64,000 bases of DNA from assembly GCA_030220185.1 (NCBI GenBank), contig JASPKZ010007422.1:372001-436000 (forward strand), written 5' to 3'. The DNA comes from Diploptera punctata. Its lineage: Eukaryota > Arthropoda > Insecta > Blattodea > Blaberidae. The first letter of the stretch is position 1. Each line of letters begins with the position of its first letter. The notes under the pieces were generated by a model. That model was not told the DNA's origin. It did no database searches and saw nothing but the letters and a program-made list of their open reading frames with translations. This document shows, piece after piece, positions 39,661 to 51,118 of the stretch. The position numbers and the translations under genes were made by a program.

Positions 39661-41810
39661 ATAAACTTGTTTAAAGTATGAAATATTTAGTAAAAATAAA
39701 GTTTCTCTTTATCCAGTTTAAGGAATATTAAATAAAAAAATATACGCTATAAAACTTGATACAGATAGCAAAAAAAAAGTTTTATTATAGTAATTGCATA
39801 TTTCTCTGTTCATAAAATTCAGATATTTGAATGTTTACTGCAGAATTATAATCTTTGGTTCATATGTTCTTATAAAACGCGCACTAATGTGCATGTAGTG
39901 AATTTCAGGGCCTTCTATAAATTGTAATATGATTATTCATGCTAATTATATGTGACCTTGAAACAAAATAAATTGAAAATAAATGACTGGCCAAGGGAGA
40001 GAGAGGAATAAATAATCTTATATAACAATGTCCATTCTTTCTCCCCTTTAATCTATATTATAGCCTATCTTCAATATAAGATCGCTCCAAGAGATAATTA
40101 TAAGAAAAGACGGCTTATTAAAAGGACAGTGCATGCGGACATATTGATACAAAAAATAGTGAATTCAAATTTCAGTATCAAAGCTATAAACTTACAGATA
40201 TGAAAAATGGCAGAAACTCTGATCCTAAAATGGATTTTTCACGATTTTTCTCTAGTAATTGGTGGAATGGGAAACAGTTCTCTCCTCTGTTTTTGCATCC
40301 TGATTTTTTTTGAACGTATGGTATTTTTTTCTGTATTTTTATGGGTGTTACTGTAATATCACGTGGTATTTTTATATTTATAATGTTTTGTTGTCTTTTT
40401 TTTTTTTTTTTTTTTGTATGGTTTTCCTTTCCTCGGTTCCTTCTTAGTTGTGTTTTTTTGTTTTGGCGTTGAAGATAAATCCAATGGATCTATTGTCGAC
40501 ACATACATTTTTTCAAATCCAGAATTAGATACTTCGTTTGGAATAAAACATTCATTATTTGCTGAAGATTCTATTGACGCCTCTTGTTTTTCAGCTTCAA
40601 ACTCATCGGCGCGACAGTCCACTATAGGAGGATTATCTTCAGGTAAGGGCTCAGTAATTTCATTCTGTTGATGTGGTCCCATTTCCAGTAGACTGTTGCT
40701 GTTTTCGGTTTCATAACAAGTATTTTAATGCACTATTAATTAAATTTCCAATTTCCCTATAGAGGCCATGTTGACGTGGTTGTCACTCTAGATTCTAAAT
40801 ACTAACTATATTTGTATACGCGAATGACATAAGTTTAAACGATGTTATATTTTAAATATAAAATATTTTTAGTTCATAGATAATATGTATTTTAATTTTA
40901 ACATAATTAAAGTCTATAACAAAAAAAAATGGTATACATGTTAATATGAACTAAAAATATTAAAATCATGTAATTAAACTATTATATTTAAATTTCAAAA
41001 GTATACTTTTTTAAATTCATAGTGAACACAACAATGCATTTATTGGTGGGTTATCGGTATTTTTAAGTTTTTTTAAAATTAAATATTTGATAGTTTTTTA
41101 TTATGGGAATCTGGTATATTAACTTATATTGGTAATAAGTGTTGAATTATTGATTTTATTAGAAAATATTATAATATTTATTTTTTATTTGGCTCCAGGA
41201 ACGTTCGGTAAAATAAATATCTATCTCTATTTTAAATAGCATGGGGAATGGAACAAAAATAATATAATTGCTTTATTGTTGGGATACCAAATGAACATTC
41301 GTATGCATCATCGCTGGCTCCAGTTGACTCAAGTCAGACCAGCGCAAGAGATAACCCACTAACCAGTGGATTAGTGTATCCAGTGATAACCCGCAGTTTC
41401 GGTCATATAATTATTTCTCTATGTATCGGTTATTTACGAATGATTCTGACTACCGATTCTTTTCATAGAGAACCGAGATTCTTTTATTCTGAGTCAGTGG
41501 AATGAACGAATCGTTCCTTAGAGAACCGAAGAAGCGATTCAGTTGCGTGATTTTTTTTTTTTTAGATTGAGGTTTCACTTGAGTGATAAGCAGTAGGTGT
41601 GAAATTTTTCGCTTTTATAAAATTAAGAGGACATGTCATGGATCGTGAATATGACAGTTACATATTTATATAACTGAAGATATTAAACAACTCATAATAT
41701 TTATTTCAAGGTAAATATACAAAAAAGAACCTTATTTTGTCTTTGTAAGTTTTGTAGATGTTACATTTAAAGTTTCATATTAATAGGTTTGATAACTGAT
41801 TAAATATGTA
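39660..41810. other. Intergenic region between SUMO and calpain-7
   Basis: Mostly AT-rich. It contains one unrecognised open frame (40359-40682, separate entry) and, at 41450-41540, short repeated 'agagaaccga' motifs in both directions. No known repeat family seen in most of it. Confidence 0.5.
40359..40682 (-). CDS. Unrecognised open frame, 107 codons, Lys run
   Basis: From MGPHQQNEITEPLPEDNPPI through an acidic, Ser-rich stretch to PLDLSSTPKQKNTTKKEPRK and a poly-Lys run encoded by a 22-base A tract. The frame stays open upstream to about 40725 and, if the A tract length differs by one or two bases, downstream for another 50 codons. No domain recognised and no splice or promoter support. 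A low-complexity accident is quite possible. Confidence 0.25.
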   Translation of the reverse strand: MGPHQQNEITEPLPEDNPPIVDCRADEFEAEKQEASIESSANNECFIPNEVSNSGFEKMYVSTIDPLDLSSTPKQKNTTKKEPRKGKPYKKKKKKKTTKHYKYKNTT

Positions 41811-41814
41811 TTTT

Positions 41815-42100
41815 TTTCTAATGCCACCAGGTTGTCTTTTATGACAGTTCTGACTTTCTCCCTGGGCATTGGCGGAATTGTAATCCATTTCTTAGGTTGG
41901 GGCACCTGGAAGGTGGAGTTACGTTACCCCGATGTTATGATGGATGATAAATGATAATAAAGCGCCAGGAGAGTTCTTAATCTAAATTCCAGACCATGGG
42001 CAACCACAGGAATAATTCCCTTTTAGAAAAAATCCTATGTTCAGTAAACGCTGACCACTAGTCCATCAGGCTGGTCTGATTAAAAATATACATTTAAATT
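41815..42100. repeat. tRNA-derived SINE group C
   Basis: 'gccaccaggttgtcttttat', 'ttggggcacctggaaggtgg', tail 'gctgaccactagtccatcag'. Like 32935-33230. Confidence 0.65.
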
Positions 42101-42109
42101 ATCCATGTA

Positions 42110-42490
42110 CATACTTTAAGACAGTTAAGAAACATTTGAACATAACAATGGGGGATTTTATGCCACATATAGGTCTATGACTAGAGCATGGAACTCACTT
42201 CCCAGTCATGTCAGGGACTGTCATTCGCTATCATTATTTAAATCCAAATTAACTGATATCTTAAGTTCGACACAATGAAAACATTAACTGCATAAAAACT
42301 ATATAGAGCATTCCATTAATAATCATCTAGGAAGCTGCTTACTTTATTTTATATCATTTTAATTTTATTATATTCCATATTTTTGTTAGTATTAGCTAGT
42401 ATTAGATCACATCATCATTGTATTTTGTTTAGTCTGTATTTTAATAATATCTTAAAATTGTAATATGTATGTAATTTTTAGGAAAAACTG
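42110..42490 (+). mobile_element. LINE C-terminus and 3' tail
   Basis: RSMTRAWNSLPSHVRDCHSL then SLFKSKLTDILSSTQ-stop, the classic W-LP--V----S---FK--L end of CR1/L2-like LINEs, then an AT-rich 3'UTR. Confidence 0.7.
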
Positions 42491-42494
42491 CACT

Positions 42495-43010
42495 TAAACT
42501 AGCGTGAAATATTTTCAGAGTCCTATAGAACAACAGTGCGCATGCGCCAGAGTTTATAGAGCCAGCGATAACACACAATCGAACCACATTGATTATCATC
42601 CTCGATTACTATCCGTCGCTATGAAACTTAAATGACCGATATTTGCTATAAATCCCCAAATCTATGTTAAAAAAATATTAATAATATTAAAATTACCAAT
42701 TGTTTATTAAAAATGGGTGTACACTTACTTATCACTCCCTAACGCTGATCCAACCAGCGATAACCCAAAACAGCGATAGAAAAATCATAGACTAAGTAAT
42801 ATACTCTATGGAGAAAATAGCAGCTAGCATCACAATATTGTCTAACAGTGTCATAATATTGTGATTTGCATATTTAAATAAATACTTCAAAATTGTCTAA
42901 TAATGTTATAAAAATTGTTTGAAAAAGTTTAAAATATTAAATAATGTTAGTAAATACAGAAGAAGAGCTATAGTTTACAACTATATAACTGAAAAATCAA
43001 GCGCTAGTAG
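42495..43010. repeat. AT-rich repeat copies like those in the SUMO intron
   Basis: 'agtcctatagaacaacagtg' plus 'cgcatgcgcc', 'ccagcgataaca', 'gtctaacagtgtcataatat'. The mirror of 34060-34200. Confidence 0.55.
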
Positions 43011-43200
43011 AAGTGCAGTTGAGCCAAAACATCTATTCTTCCCAGTATATACCCAAGATATTTCTGAATTTTTTATTTACAAAAATTTGCAGTTTCTCTC
43101 CAATTTATTTTGTAGCTTCCAGGTTTCACAGCCGTATAATAAAATCATATAGGTGGTAGGTATTCTGCCTCTTTGTTTTGGATAAACTGGGTTCTTTAAT
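43010..43200 (-). mobile_element. LINE RT fragment
   Basis: - strand: NTYHLYDFII, YGCETWKLQNKLERN, NKKFRNILGIY. It ends about 35 bp before the calpain-7 start codon. Confidence 0.6.
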
Positions 43201-43235
43201 TAATTGGTGACTTTTTTTTGAAGAGTTGGTACACC

Positions 43236-43461
43236 ATGAGTTGGAACACACAAGGTCTCATGGAAGATGCTGTGATGTCTTCGACACGAGCCATACATTT
43301 TGACCGAGAAGGACAGCTTGAAGTGGCTGCATTCTATTATAAAGAAGCTGCGAGGATCCTTGAGTTTGCTGCATCCGAGTCAGAAGACACTGTGAGTCGT
43401 GAGTCATGGCTGAAGAAGGCTGATGAGTACAAGGGTCGTGCACTAGCGCTAGAAGAAACTC
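43236..43461 (+). CDS. CAPN7: Calpain-7 exon 1, MIT domain 1
   Basis: Start ATG 43236 chosen because [20 protein letters not shown] leads into the MIT helix [20 protein letters not shown] at the distance seen in vertebrate CAPN7. Met codons at 43260 and 43275 are alternatives. A possible acceptor (ttttttttgaag) lies just upstream, so a 5'UTR intron may exist. Donor GTGAGT. Confidence 0.9.
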
Positions 43462-46400
43462 GTGAGTCAGTTATTTTGTTACTGTTGTGATTAGATGCTG
43501 CACAGCAGCTGTTACATGTTGAGTGTTGTGTTTCAGAAGAGCGACAGAAGGTGGCAGCACAAGTCACACCTCAATCTGAGACCCAGAAGAGCCTCTACAA
43601 GTGTAAATTCCTGTTCCGACAGGCATTGGATGAAGACGAGGCAGGCAACACAGACGAGGCTGTGGATCTGTATACACAAGCTGTGGAACTGGCTCTCAGT
43701 GTATGTGCATTCTAGCATCTCTAACACATTCTGTACCCTTTAATTTCTTCTTTGTTAATACTAATAAAATTCATTGTTAAAACCGTTGAGGTGGAGAGAC
43801 ATAAAATGAAATAAGTTAAAATATACCTTCTTAGGTAAGATCCATCGTCCTCAACTTATAAAATGTGTATTCTTCTTGTCTGTAGGCCTTTCAGAACATC
43901 TGTTCCATCTTCAGCAGGTCTTTCTTCACTACAACATCCAGTATGATGGTTGATTCATTTTTAAGACATATGTTTCAGAGCATATTTGTTCCATCTTCAG
44001 TTTGTATAGATTGATTTTTCCCAAGTTGTTGGTCCTGGATCTCGACTTCTGCTCTCTCTTTCTATGGTCCAAAGAACTTGCTAATGGTTCCTTTCCACGG
44101 AAAGTTGAAAATTCATAATTCTCTCCTTCTTCCGTATGTAGATTTTTATCCATATGGTGAGTTCATTTGTGTTTTCTAACTGTTTTAATAATTTTGTGTT
44201 TACATCTGTTTTGTGAAATCTGAAAATCTACAAATGTATGAGATGCAAATTAACACAGTAGAATCATTTAAATACTTAGGTACCAAAGTAAATGGACATA
44301 ATACATTAGAAGAGGGAATTAAAGAAAGATTGGTAAATGGGAATAAAGCTTATTTTGCAAATGGAACCTTATTTAAAAGCAAATTAATATCAAGAACTGC
44401 AAAAATAAGGTTATACAAAACACTCATAAGACCAGTAGTTACATATGCTTGTGAAACTTGGGTCCTAAAAGAAACAATAAAACAGAAATTACTAATTTTT
44501 GAAAGTAAAATGTTAAGAAGAATATTTGAACCAAATAGAGGAACTGATGACTGTTGGAGAATCAAAACAAATAACAAACTAAACAAATTAATCAAAAATC
44601 AGAACACAGTAAACCACATAAGATCTGTCAGAATTGGTTGGCTTGGACATTTGATAAGAATGGATGATCAGAGATTGGTCAAAAAACTCTACAAATGGAA
44701 ACCTATAGGAGGCAGAGCTGTAGGAAGACCGAAGATCAGATGGGAGGATGACACAATGAACGATGTAAGGAAAATGAAAGTGACTAACTTGAATATGGCA
44801 AGAGACAGATTGGCATGGAGGGGGATTGTTGAGAAGGCCAAAACTTTCACCTTTGAAGTTGTTGTGCCTTAAGATGGTCTATTTTGTCTTTTTCTGACCA
44901 AACATGAGCAGCTACTGCAGTTTTTTCTACTTCCTCTTTTTTTATATTTCTTATGTGTTCATTAGATCTAATGCTTAAATTTCTCTTTGTTTTTCCTAAA
45001 AGAACTCAACTTATCTGAGGTAAAATGAGAAAAGAACCTCATTATGTTACTTCCTATTGTAATTTTATAACTAACTTACTCACTGGCACTATCGAACCCA
45101 TAGGTTCATGGCCGCGCGAACATAAGCTCTCCATACATCCCTGTCCTGGGCTAATGTTTTCCAAACATTCTCCAGTATAATCCACTTCCCTCAAATCATA
45201 GTTAATGTTATTCTCCCACCTCATTCTTGGTCTACCAACTGGGTGTTTTCCCTCTGGTTTTCCTGCAAGAAGCTTCCATGCACGTCTTTCATTCCCCATT
45301 TGTGCCACATGTCCTGCCCATCAGAGTCTACGAGACTTAACTGTTCTTATTATATCTGGCTTCCTATAAAGACCATGTAGTTCACTGTTATGTAGTCTTC
45401 TCCATTCATCTGTCTGTTCATCTCTCTTTGGTCCAAAAATGTTGCTCAGAACTTTATTCTGAAATACTCGTACGATTGTATCTATGAACGCATTAGACCG
45501 TAAAAGTTGTTCTCTGCTGAGAAAGTTGCATCCAAAGACGTTTTTGCGTACTCAAAAATCTGTTCATGCGATAATAATTGTCGAAATTCCTAAGCTACCT
45601 GGCGAGGTGACTTTGCAGAGAACGTATCGTGAGGAACCCGATGGTAACCGATGTACTTTGAAACCTTGCTGCTTTATCCAAGATGTCGTACCTTAAAGGC
45701 TTCGATTATGTTTTCGGTATATGCGGAGAAGAGGAATTTGATAGAGTCTACCAAAGAATTCAACTGGAAGAACAGGAGAATCGGTGTAATATCGCATGAC
45801 GCAGACGTCGTATACAGTTTTATTTGCAGGACGCAAGCGTAAATGTGTTCCTCTAGCAGACGAAAATAGCGGAAGTGGTTTTATCGCTGAGAATTCTGGG
45901 TAATTTCTTGCCAATGTTATGAAAAAAACTACTTTCATGCATGACCAGTCAGCGACTCGCTAATTCAAACTTTGCACGTTCTCACGGAAAACTCAACTCA
46001 CCAGAGACTAATGTATTTGCATGCGGCCTGTAATCTCATTCCCTCCCTTAAAGTAAGAGTCCATGTTTCGTAATTTTATAATTAACAATTAAAATTTTCA
46101 ACCCTACTGGATATCACATCACCCCATGTCATGTACTATCTTCACTTCTCGCAACTGGAATTCCCTACCACAAGAAATAAGGGGCTGCCGGACATTGACA
46201 TATTTTAAAAGAAATGTAAATTTATATTTGCTGTAACCTCGACTTCATCATTACCCAGTGTAAGGTACATTAATTGGTGTTTCTCGTATAATTTATCATA
46301 TTTATATTATTATATTATTTATATTATTATATTATTTTCATTATTATTATTATCGTAAGTATTATTATTGCGGTGTGGAAAGCAACGGGAAGCTACCGCA

Positions 46401-49400
46401 CCTACACAATTCCCTAGTAAAGCTGCAAAGCATAGCATGAAAATGCTATGATTGCAGTGAAGGACCTGTCTTTGGGCAGAATTACTATGGATGGATGGAT
46501 GGTATAAAATGTTGTTTGTATATGATGACATTTACATTGCTACATTTAATGTATCTTTAACTGTTTATAATTAGTATAGTGTATATCTATATTTGTCAAA
46601 TATTTATTTGTATTTGTGCTGGTTGAGTGGAAGAGAAGGCCTCTGCCAGAATAAATAAAACATTATTCTTCTTCTTCTTCCGAATGCAGTATTGGGTGAT
46701 GATGCCCGTTCTGCGACTACAAAAACTGATCTTTCCATCGGTTGAAGGGTCTTCCGAGGTCTCTTTTGCCGTTAGGGTTGAGGTGGTAAATCATTTATTA
46801 TCCGCCTGCTTATTTCTTGTGGTCTTTCGAGTATTTAAAGTTTTCTCCATTATAGGTTACCAGCCTATAGTTGGGTAAGTCCAGTGGTGGGGTTGCCACT
46901 TGGACAGGCATGCTTTTCTGTAGGGGATGCTCCCTTAGCCTTTGAAGTTTCTCCTTCTCCGCAAGGCAGCTGTTCCTCTCTCTTTCCCTGAGTGAGGGTA
47001 GGGTGCCTCTTCCGCCAAATCTGCCGTATTAAGGGTATCCCTCTCCGCCTTCATTGCCATTGAGGTCTTCACCGTTCCCTGGCAAGGGGCCCTCACATGG
47101 TACTATCAGCCGGGCCAGCTGAACCAAGGTATTTTTTACGAGGTGTTACTCCTCCCCCTGCTCCTTTCTCATCCGGGCTTGGGACCGGCAACATTATTAT
47201 TATTATTATATCAAAACTGGGCTCGCTAGTCAAGAAGCAGGCGTGCTGTCACCTGATGGACTCTGAAATAAGAGATCTTTGACCAAAATTTGTTAGTCAT
47301 TTCGAGTCCATTTTGAAATCCTTGAGTGTAAAGCATTTCCTTTCCACACGACTGATGTGGCACTCAGTTGAATGTTTAATTGCAGATGAAGGAGAAGGCA
47401 GACGACGAGCAACAGCAGGAGAAACTGAGGTCTCTGGCGACTGATGCTCTGGAGCGAGCCGAGAAACTGAGAGGAATCTTGCCCAAGACCGAGGAGAAGG
47501 CCTCACCTTCATCTCCGGTACAACCGAAACTGTCCCCCGTCGCCGAGAATACAGCTGCCAACATCACCGTACGAGCTACAGCTGCTTCTGCTAGCAGAGG
47601 TATGATTTCCTCTCATTGAGATGTTGAATTATACAGCACATTGTGTAGGTGCGTATATTTCCAACCCACACTTCTTCTTCTTCTTCTTCTTCTTAAACAT
47701 AATTTGTAGGTTATGCAGTTAGGAAATAACACTATGAGGTTTATTGTATGTAGGGAATGACACATGACAAATGAGGGAAATTTTGAGGAAGTGGGTGAAT
47801 TCAAATACCTAGGAACAGTAATCACAAATAGGAATGAGATGCACAAAGAAATTAAACATAGGCTCAATTCTGGAAATGCGTGCTATTATGCATTGCAGAG
47901 ACTCTTGACATCCCAATTCCTTTCAAAAAACATTAAACTGAAAATATATAAAACTATTATTCTACCAGTTATATTATATGGGTGTGAAACATGGACTCTT
48001 ACTTTAAGGGAGGAAAGGAGATTACAAGTATTTGAGAATAAAGTTCTTAGGAAAATGTTTGGAACAAAGAGAGATGAACAGATAGGTGAATGGAGAAGAC
48101 TGCACAATAATGAACTACATGGTCTTTATAGGAAGCCAGATATAATACGGACAGTTAAGTCTTGTAGATTGCAATGGGCAGGACATGTGGAACGAATGGG
48201 GAATGAAAGACGTGCATGGAAGCTTCTTGTAGGAAAACCAGATGGAAAACACCCAGTTGGTAGACCAAGAATGAGGTGGGAGAATAACATTAACTATTAT
48301 TTGAAGGAACTAGATCATACAGGGAATGATTGGAAAGCATTAGCTCAGGATAGAGATGTATGGAGAGCTTATGTCCGCGTCACCATGAACCTGTGGGTTT
48401 GATAGTGTCACTGAGTTAGTTGAATTTTTGCCTTTACCATCGTCTTGTAAACTGCCATCTAGTGTTGATTTGGTGAGCTTTGAAATTAAATCTTGCTCAC
48501 CAGGAATTTCAAAATACATGGATCTAAATTTGTTCTTGTGAATGTATATCTTATCCCAAACTGTCAATTCCAAAGGCTTTTTTAAATGTTTAGAATTATG
48601 ATATAAAATTACATATCTTTTAGGTCCGTCTACTCAAGCATTGAAACATGAAGTTACTGTAGGCCTTTCGGAACTAGTCCCATCATCAGCAGAAAGTATG
48701 TCTGCAACCACTGGCTTCGACTGTAAGACTGTCTGGGTTTGAATTACTGGGTGTGTTCTCATTTAATGGCAGGTCATTGTTGGTCTGTTTAAATATTTCC
48801 AATTCCTCCAGTACGTTATTCTATTTGGATTATTATCTTTGTGCATAATAGTCAGTGTACTTTCTGCTGATGATGGGACTAGTCCCGAAAGGCCTACAGT
48901 AACTTCATGTTTCAACGGTTGAGAAGACGGACCTAAAATATATGTAATTTTATATTATAAGTCTAAACATTAAAAAAGCCTTTGGAATTAACAGTTTGGG
49001 ATAAGATATACATTCACAAGAACAAATTTAGATCCAGCGAGCATGATTTAATCTCCAAATTCATAAAATTGGCACCAGATGGCAGTTCGGAAGATGATCT
49101 TAATGGTAGAATTTCGATAACTTGGAGATGGACTGATGATGAAGACAAAGACCTTTGAAACTGGTATAAATACATGAGGTGAGATCAAAAAAACATTTTA
49201 TCCAACTCGTTTGTAAATTGAAAATTACCTGATAGTGATTGGTGTTATTTATGTGCAGTTAAACCACAGCTGCACCGAGGTAGCAGTGCCCACCTGAAAG
49301 TGACGGGGCAGGACACCTATACCAAAGAGGAAAAATTGGTTCTGCTTCAAACATCGAAAATAAATGGCAAGGAATATGTCCCATTCATGAGCGTGGACCT

Positions 49401-51082
49401 CGGCGAACGGTTCCAGTTGACAATACCATTCACTGACAGGGACGGAGAGCTGGCATTGTCACCAAAACAACGCAGAGACTTCAGTCGTTGGGCTCGGCCT
49501 GACGAGATCTTCTCAGAGCCGAAAATGGTGATCGGGCAGCAAGTAGATTCCTTCAGCATCAAACAGACGGTACGTCATCACTCACTCTCTATATCATGTA
49601 TAAAAACAGTTGAGTTGAAAACATACATTTTTAGGAATGTAGATTTTTTTCCCGTACTGTGAGCTCCATTGATTTTTCCAGTTGTGTCAGCAATTTCGAC
49701 TTCTTTTCAATCATCTGGTGTTTTTATTATTTATTCTGTTTAATTTATATATTAAATTTGGGAATTTTTAACATTATGAGGTTCAATTAATAATAATTAA
49801 ATGAATCGTGATTTCTTCTTACCTCATACTTCTATGTTTTTTTAAACACAGCACTGCAGTATTGGCGACACGTCGTCATCGTCAGCTGTTTTCACGACTG
49901 TCAATTTTTTTCCCTTTTTCCGGTAATTACCTAGACTGCCATCTGGTGTTCTTTTGAAGGAATTCCTGTTCAAACTGCCATCTGGTGTTATTTTGAATGA
50001 ATCATTTCCTAAACTGCCATCTGTTGTATTTTTGAAGAACTTTGTAATCAAGCTCGGTTCGTCCGGAATCTCAAAGTTCATGGTTCTAGTATGGTTTTTT
50101 TGAATATATATTTTTTCCCAAACTGTTAAATCCAACACCAGATGGCAGTCTAGATAATTACTGGAAAAAGGGAAAAAAATTGACAGTCATGAAAACAGCT
50201 GACGATGACGACAACGTGTCGCCGATACTGCAGTGCTGTGTTTAAAAAAACATAGAAGTATGAGGTAAGAAGAAATCACGATTCATTTAATTATTATTCT
50301 GTTTAAGTTAGCAAATAATTTGTAACTTCAGGTGGTGTCTGACTGTTCGTTTGTTGCTTCGCTAGCAGTGAGTGCACGTTATGAACGCCAGACAGGACGT
50401 CATCTAGTGACATCTATCATCTTCCCACAAAACAGCAGAAAGCAGCCCGTCTACAACCCTTTTGGTAAGTAACATGACATGTGGTGGTTATACCCACTAC
50501 ACACAAATTCCTCACTAAGCTTGCCAAAATTCCAACAGAAAATTTCTTCCCCATGGAGTAAATTCCAACAGTTGAATTTAGAAAAAAAAGTTAACATTTG
50601 AACCCTGGACCTCTTGTTCTCCATGTAAGTATGCTATCCATTACACCATTCAAGCTATGATACAAACGATAACATTTTTTATATTATTTTCAGTCTGATC
50701 ATCTTACCTCAATATTAATGTTGATTTGTTCTTGGACATGTTTCAAAACAATTCTGTTTTATCGTCAGCTTGTCCAGACTGGTTTGATTTATGTTGCACA
50801 CCCTGGGATGTCGATGTCAGCTCCATCCTGTGGTTGGCCAAAGAACCTCCAAACAAGATTATACTCCGTCGGTATTTCAAAATTCATAACTCTGTTTTTG
50901 TTCTTCTGAATATAGATTTTTTCCCAAATAGTCAGCTCTTTTGTATTTTCTAACTGTCTTAATAATTTAGTGCCTGAATTTATATTATGTTTTTCAGACC
51001 AAACATGGATTTTTGTATTTCCTCATTTTTAATATTTCTTATGTGTTCTTTGGTTCTAATTTTTAGGTTTGTTTTTGTTTTT

Positions 51083-51118
<36 letters not shown>

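Larger units (their letters stand above)
43800..44210 (-). mobile_element. Penelope-like ends, two hammerheads in the same direction
   Basis: Two - strand ribozymes 45 bp apart (43880-43917 and 43962-44003), followed by a C-terminal endonuclease scrap at 44030-44200 ([18 protein letters not shown] shadow region). The direct arrangement recalls tandem pLTR ribozyme pairs. Confidence 0.65.
43701..47385 (+). other. Calpain-7 intron of 3.7 kb
   Basis: Penelope/hammerhead pieces (43800-44210, 44875-45060), LINEs (44210-44875, 45060-45470, 46090-46250, 46660-47200), a SINE D piece (46370-46520). 45480-46090 is locally GC-richer with short open frames but nothing recognised. Confidence 0.75.
48420..49210. 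mobile_element. Head-to-head Penelope-like copy with two hammerheads
   Basis: 48430-48600 (-) and 48960-49160 (+) are mirror C-terminal endonuclease ends ([18 protein letters not shown]); the ribozymes face each other at 48657-48692 (-) and 48864-48899 (+). The centre (48700-48860) has unique sequence. Confidence 0.78.

Noticed and set aside
43329..43567. Opposite-strand open frames over calpain-7, UBR3 and SUMO exons
   Set aside because: They are shadows of GC-rich coding exons with no family resemblance.
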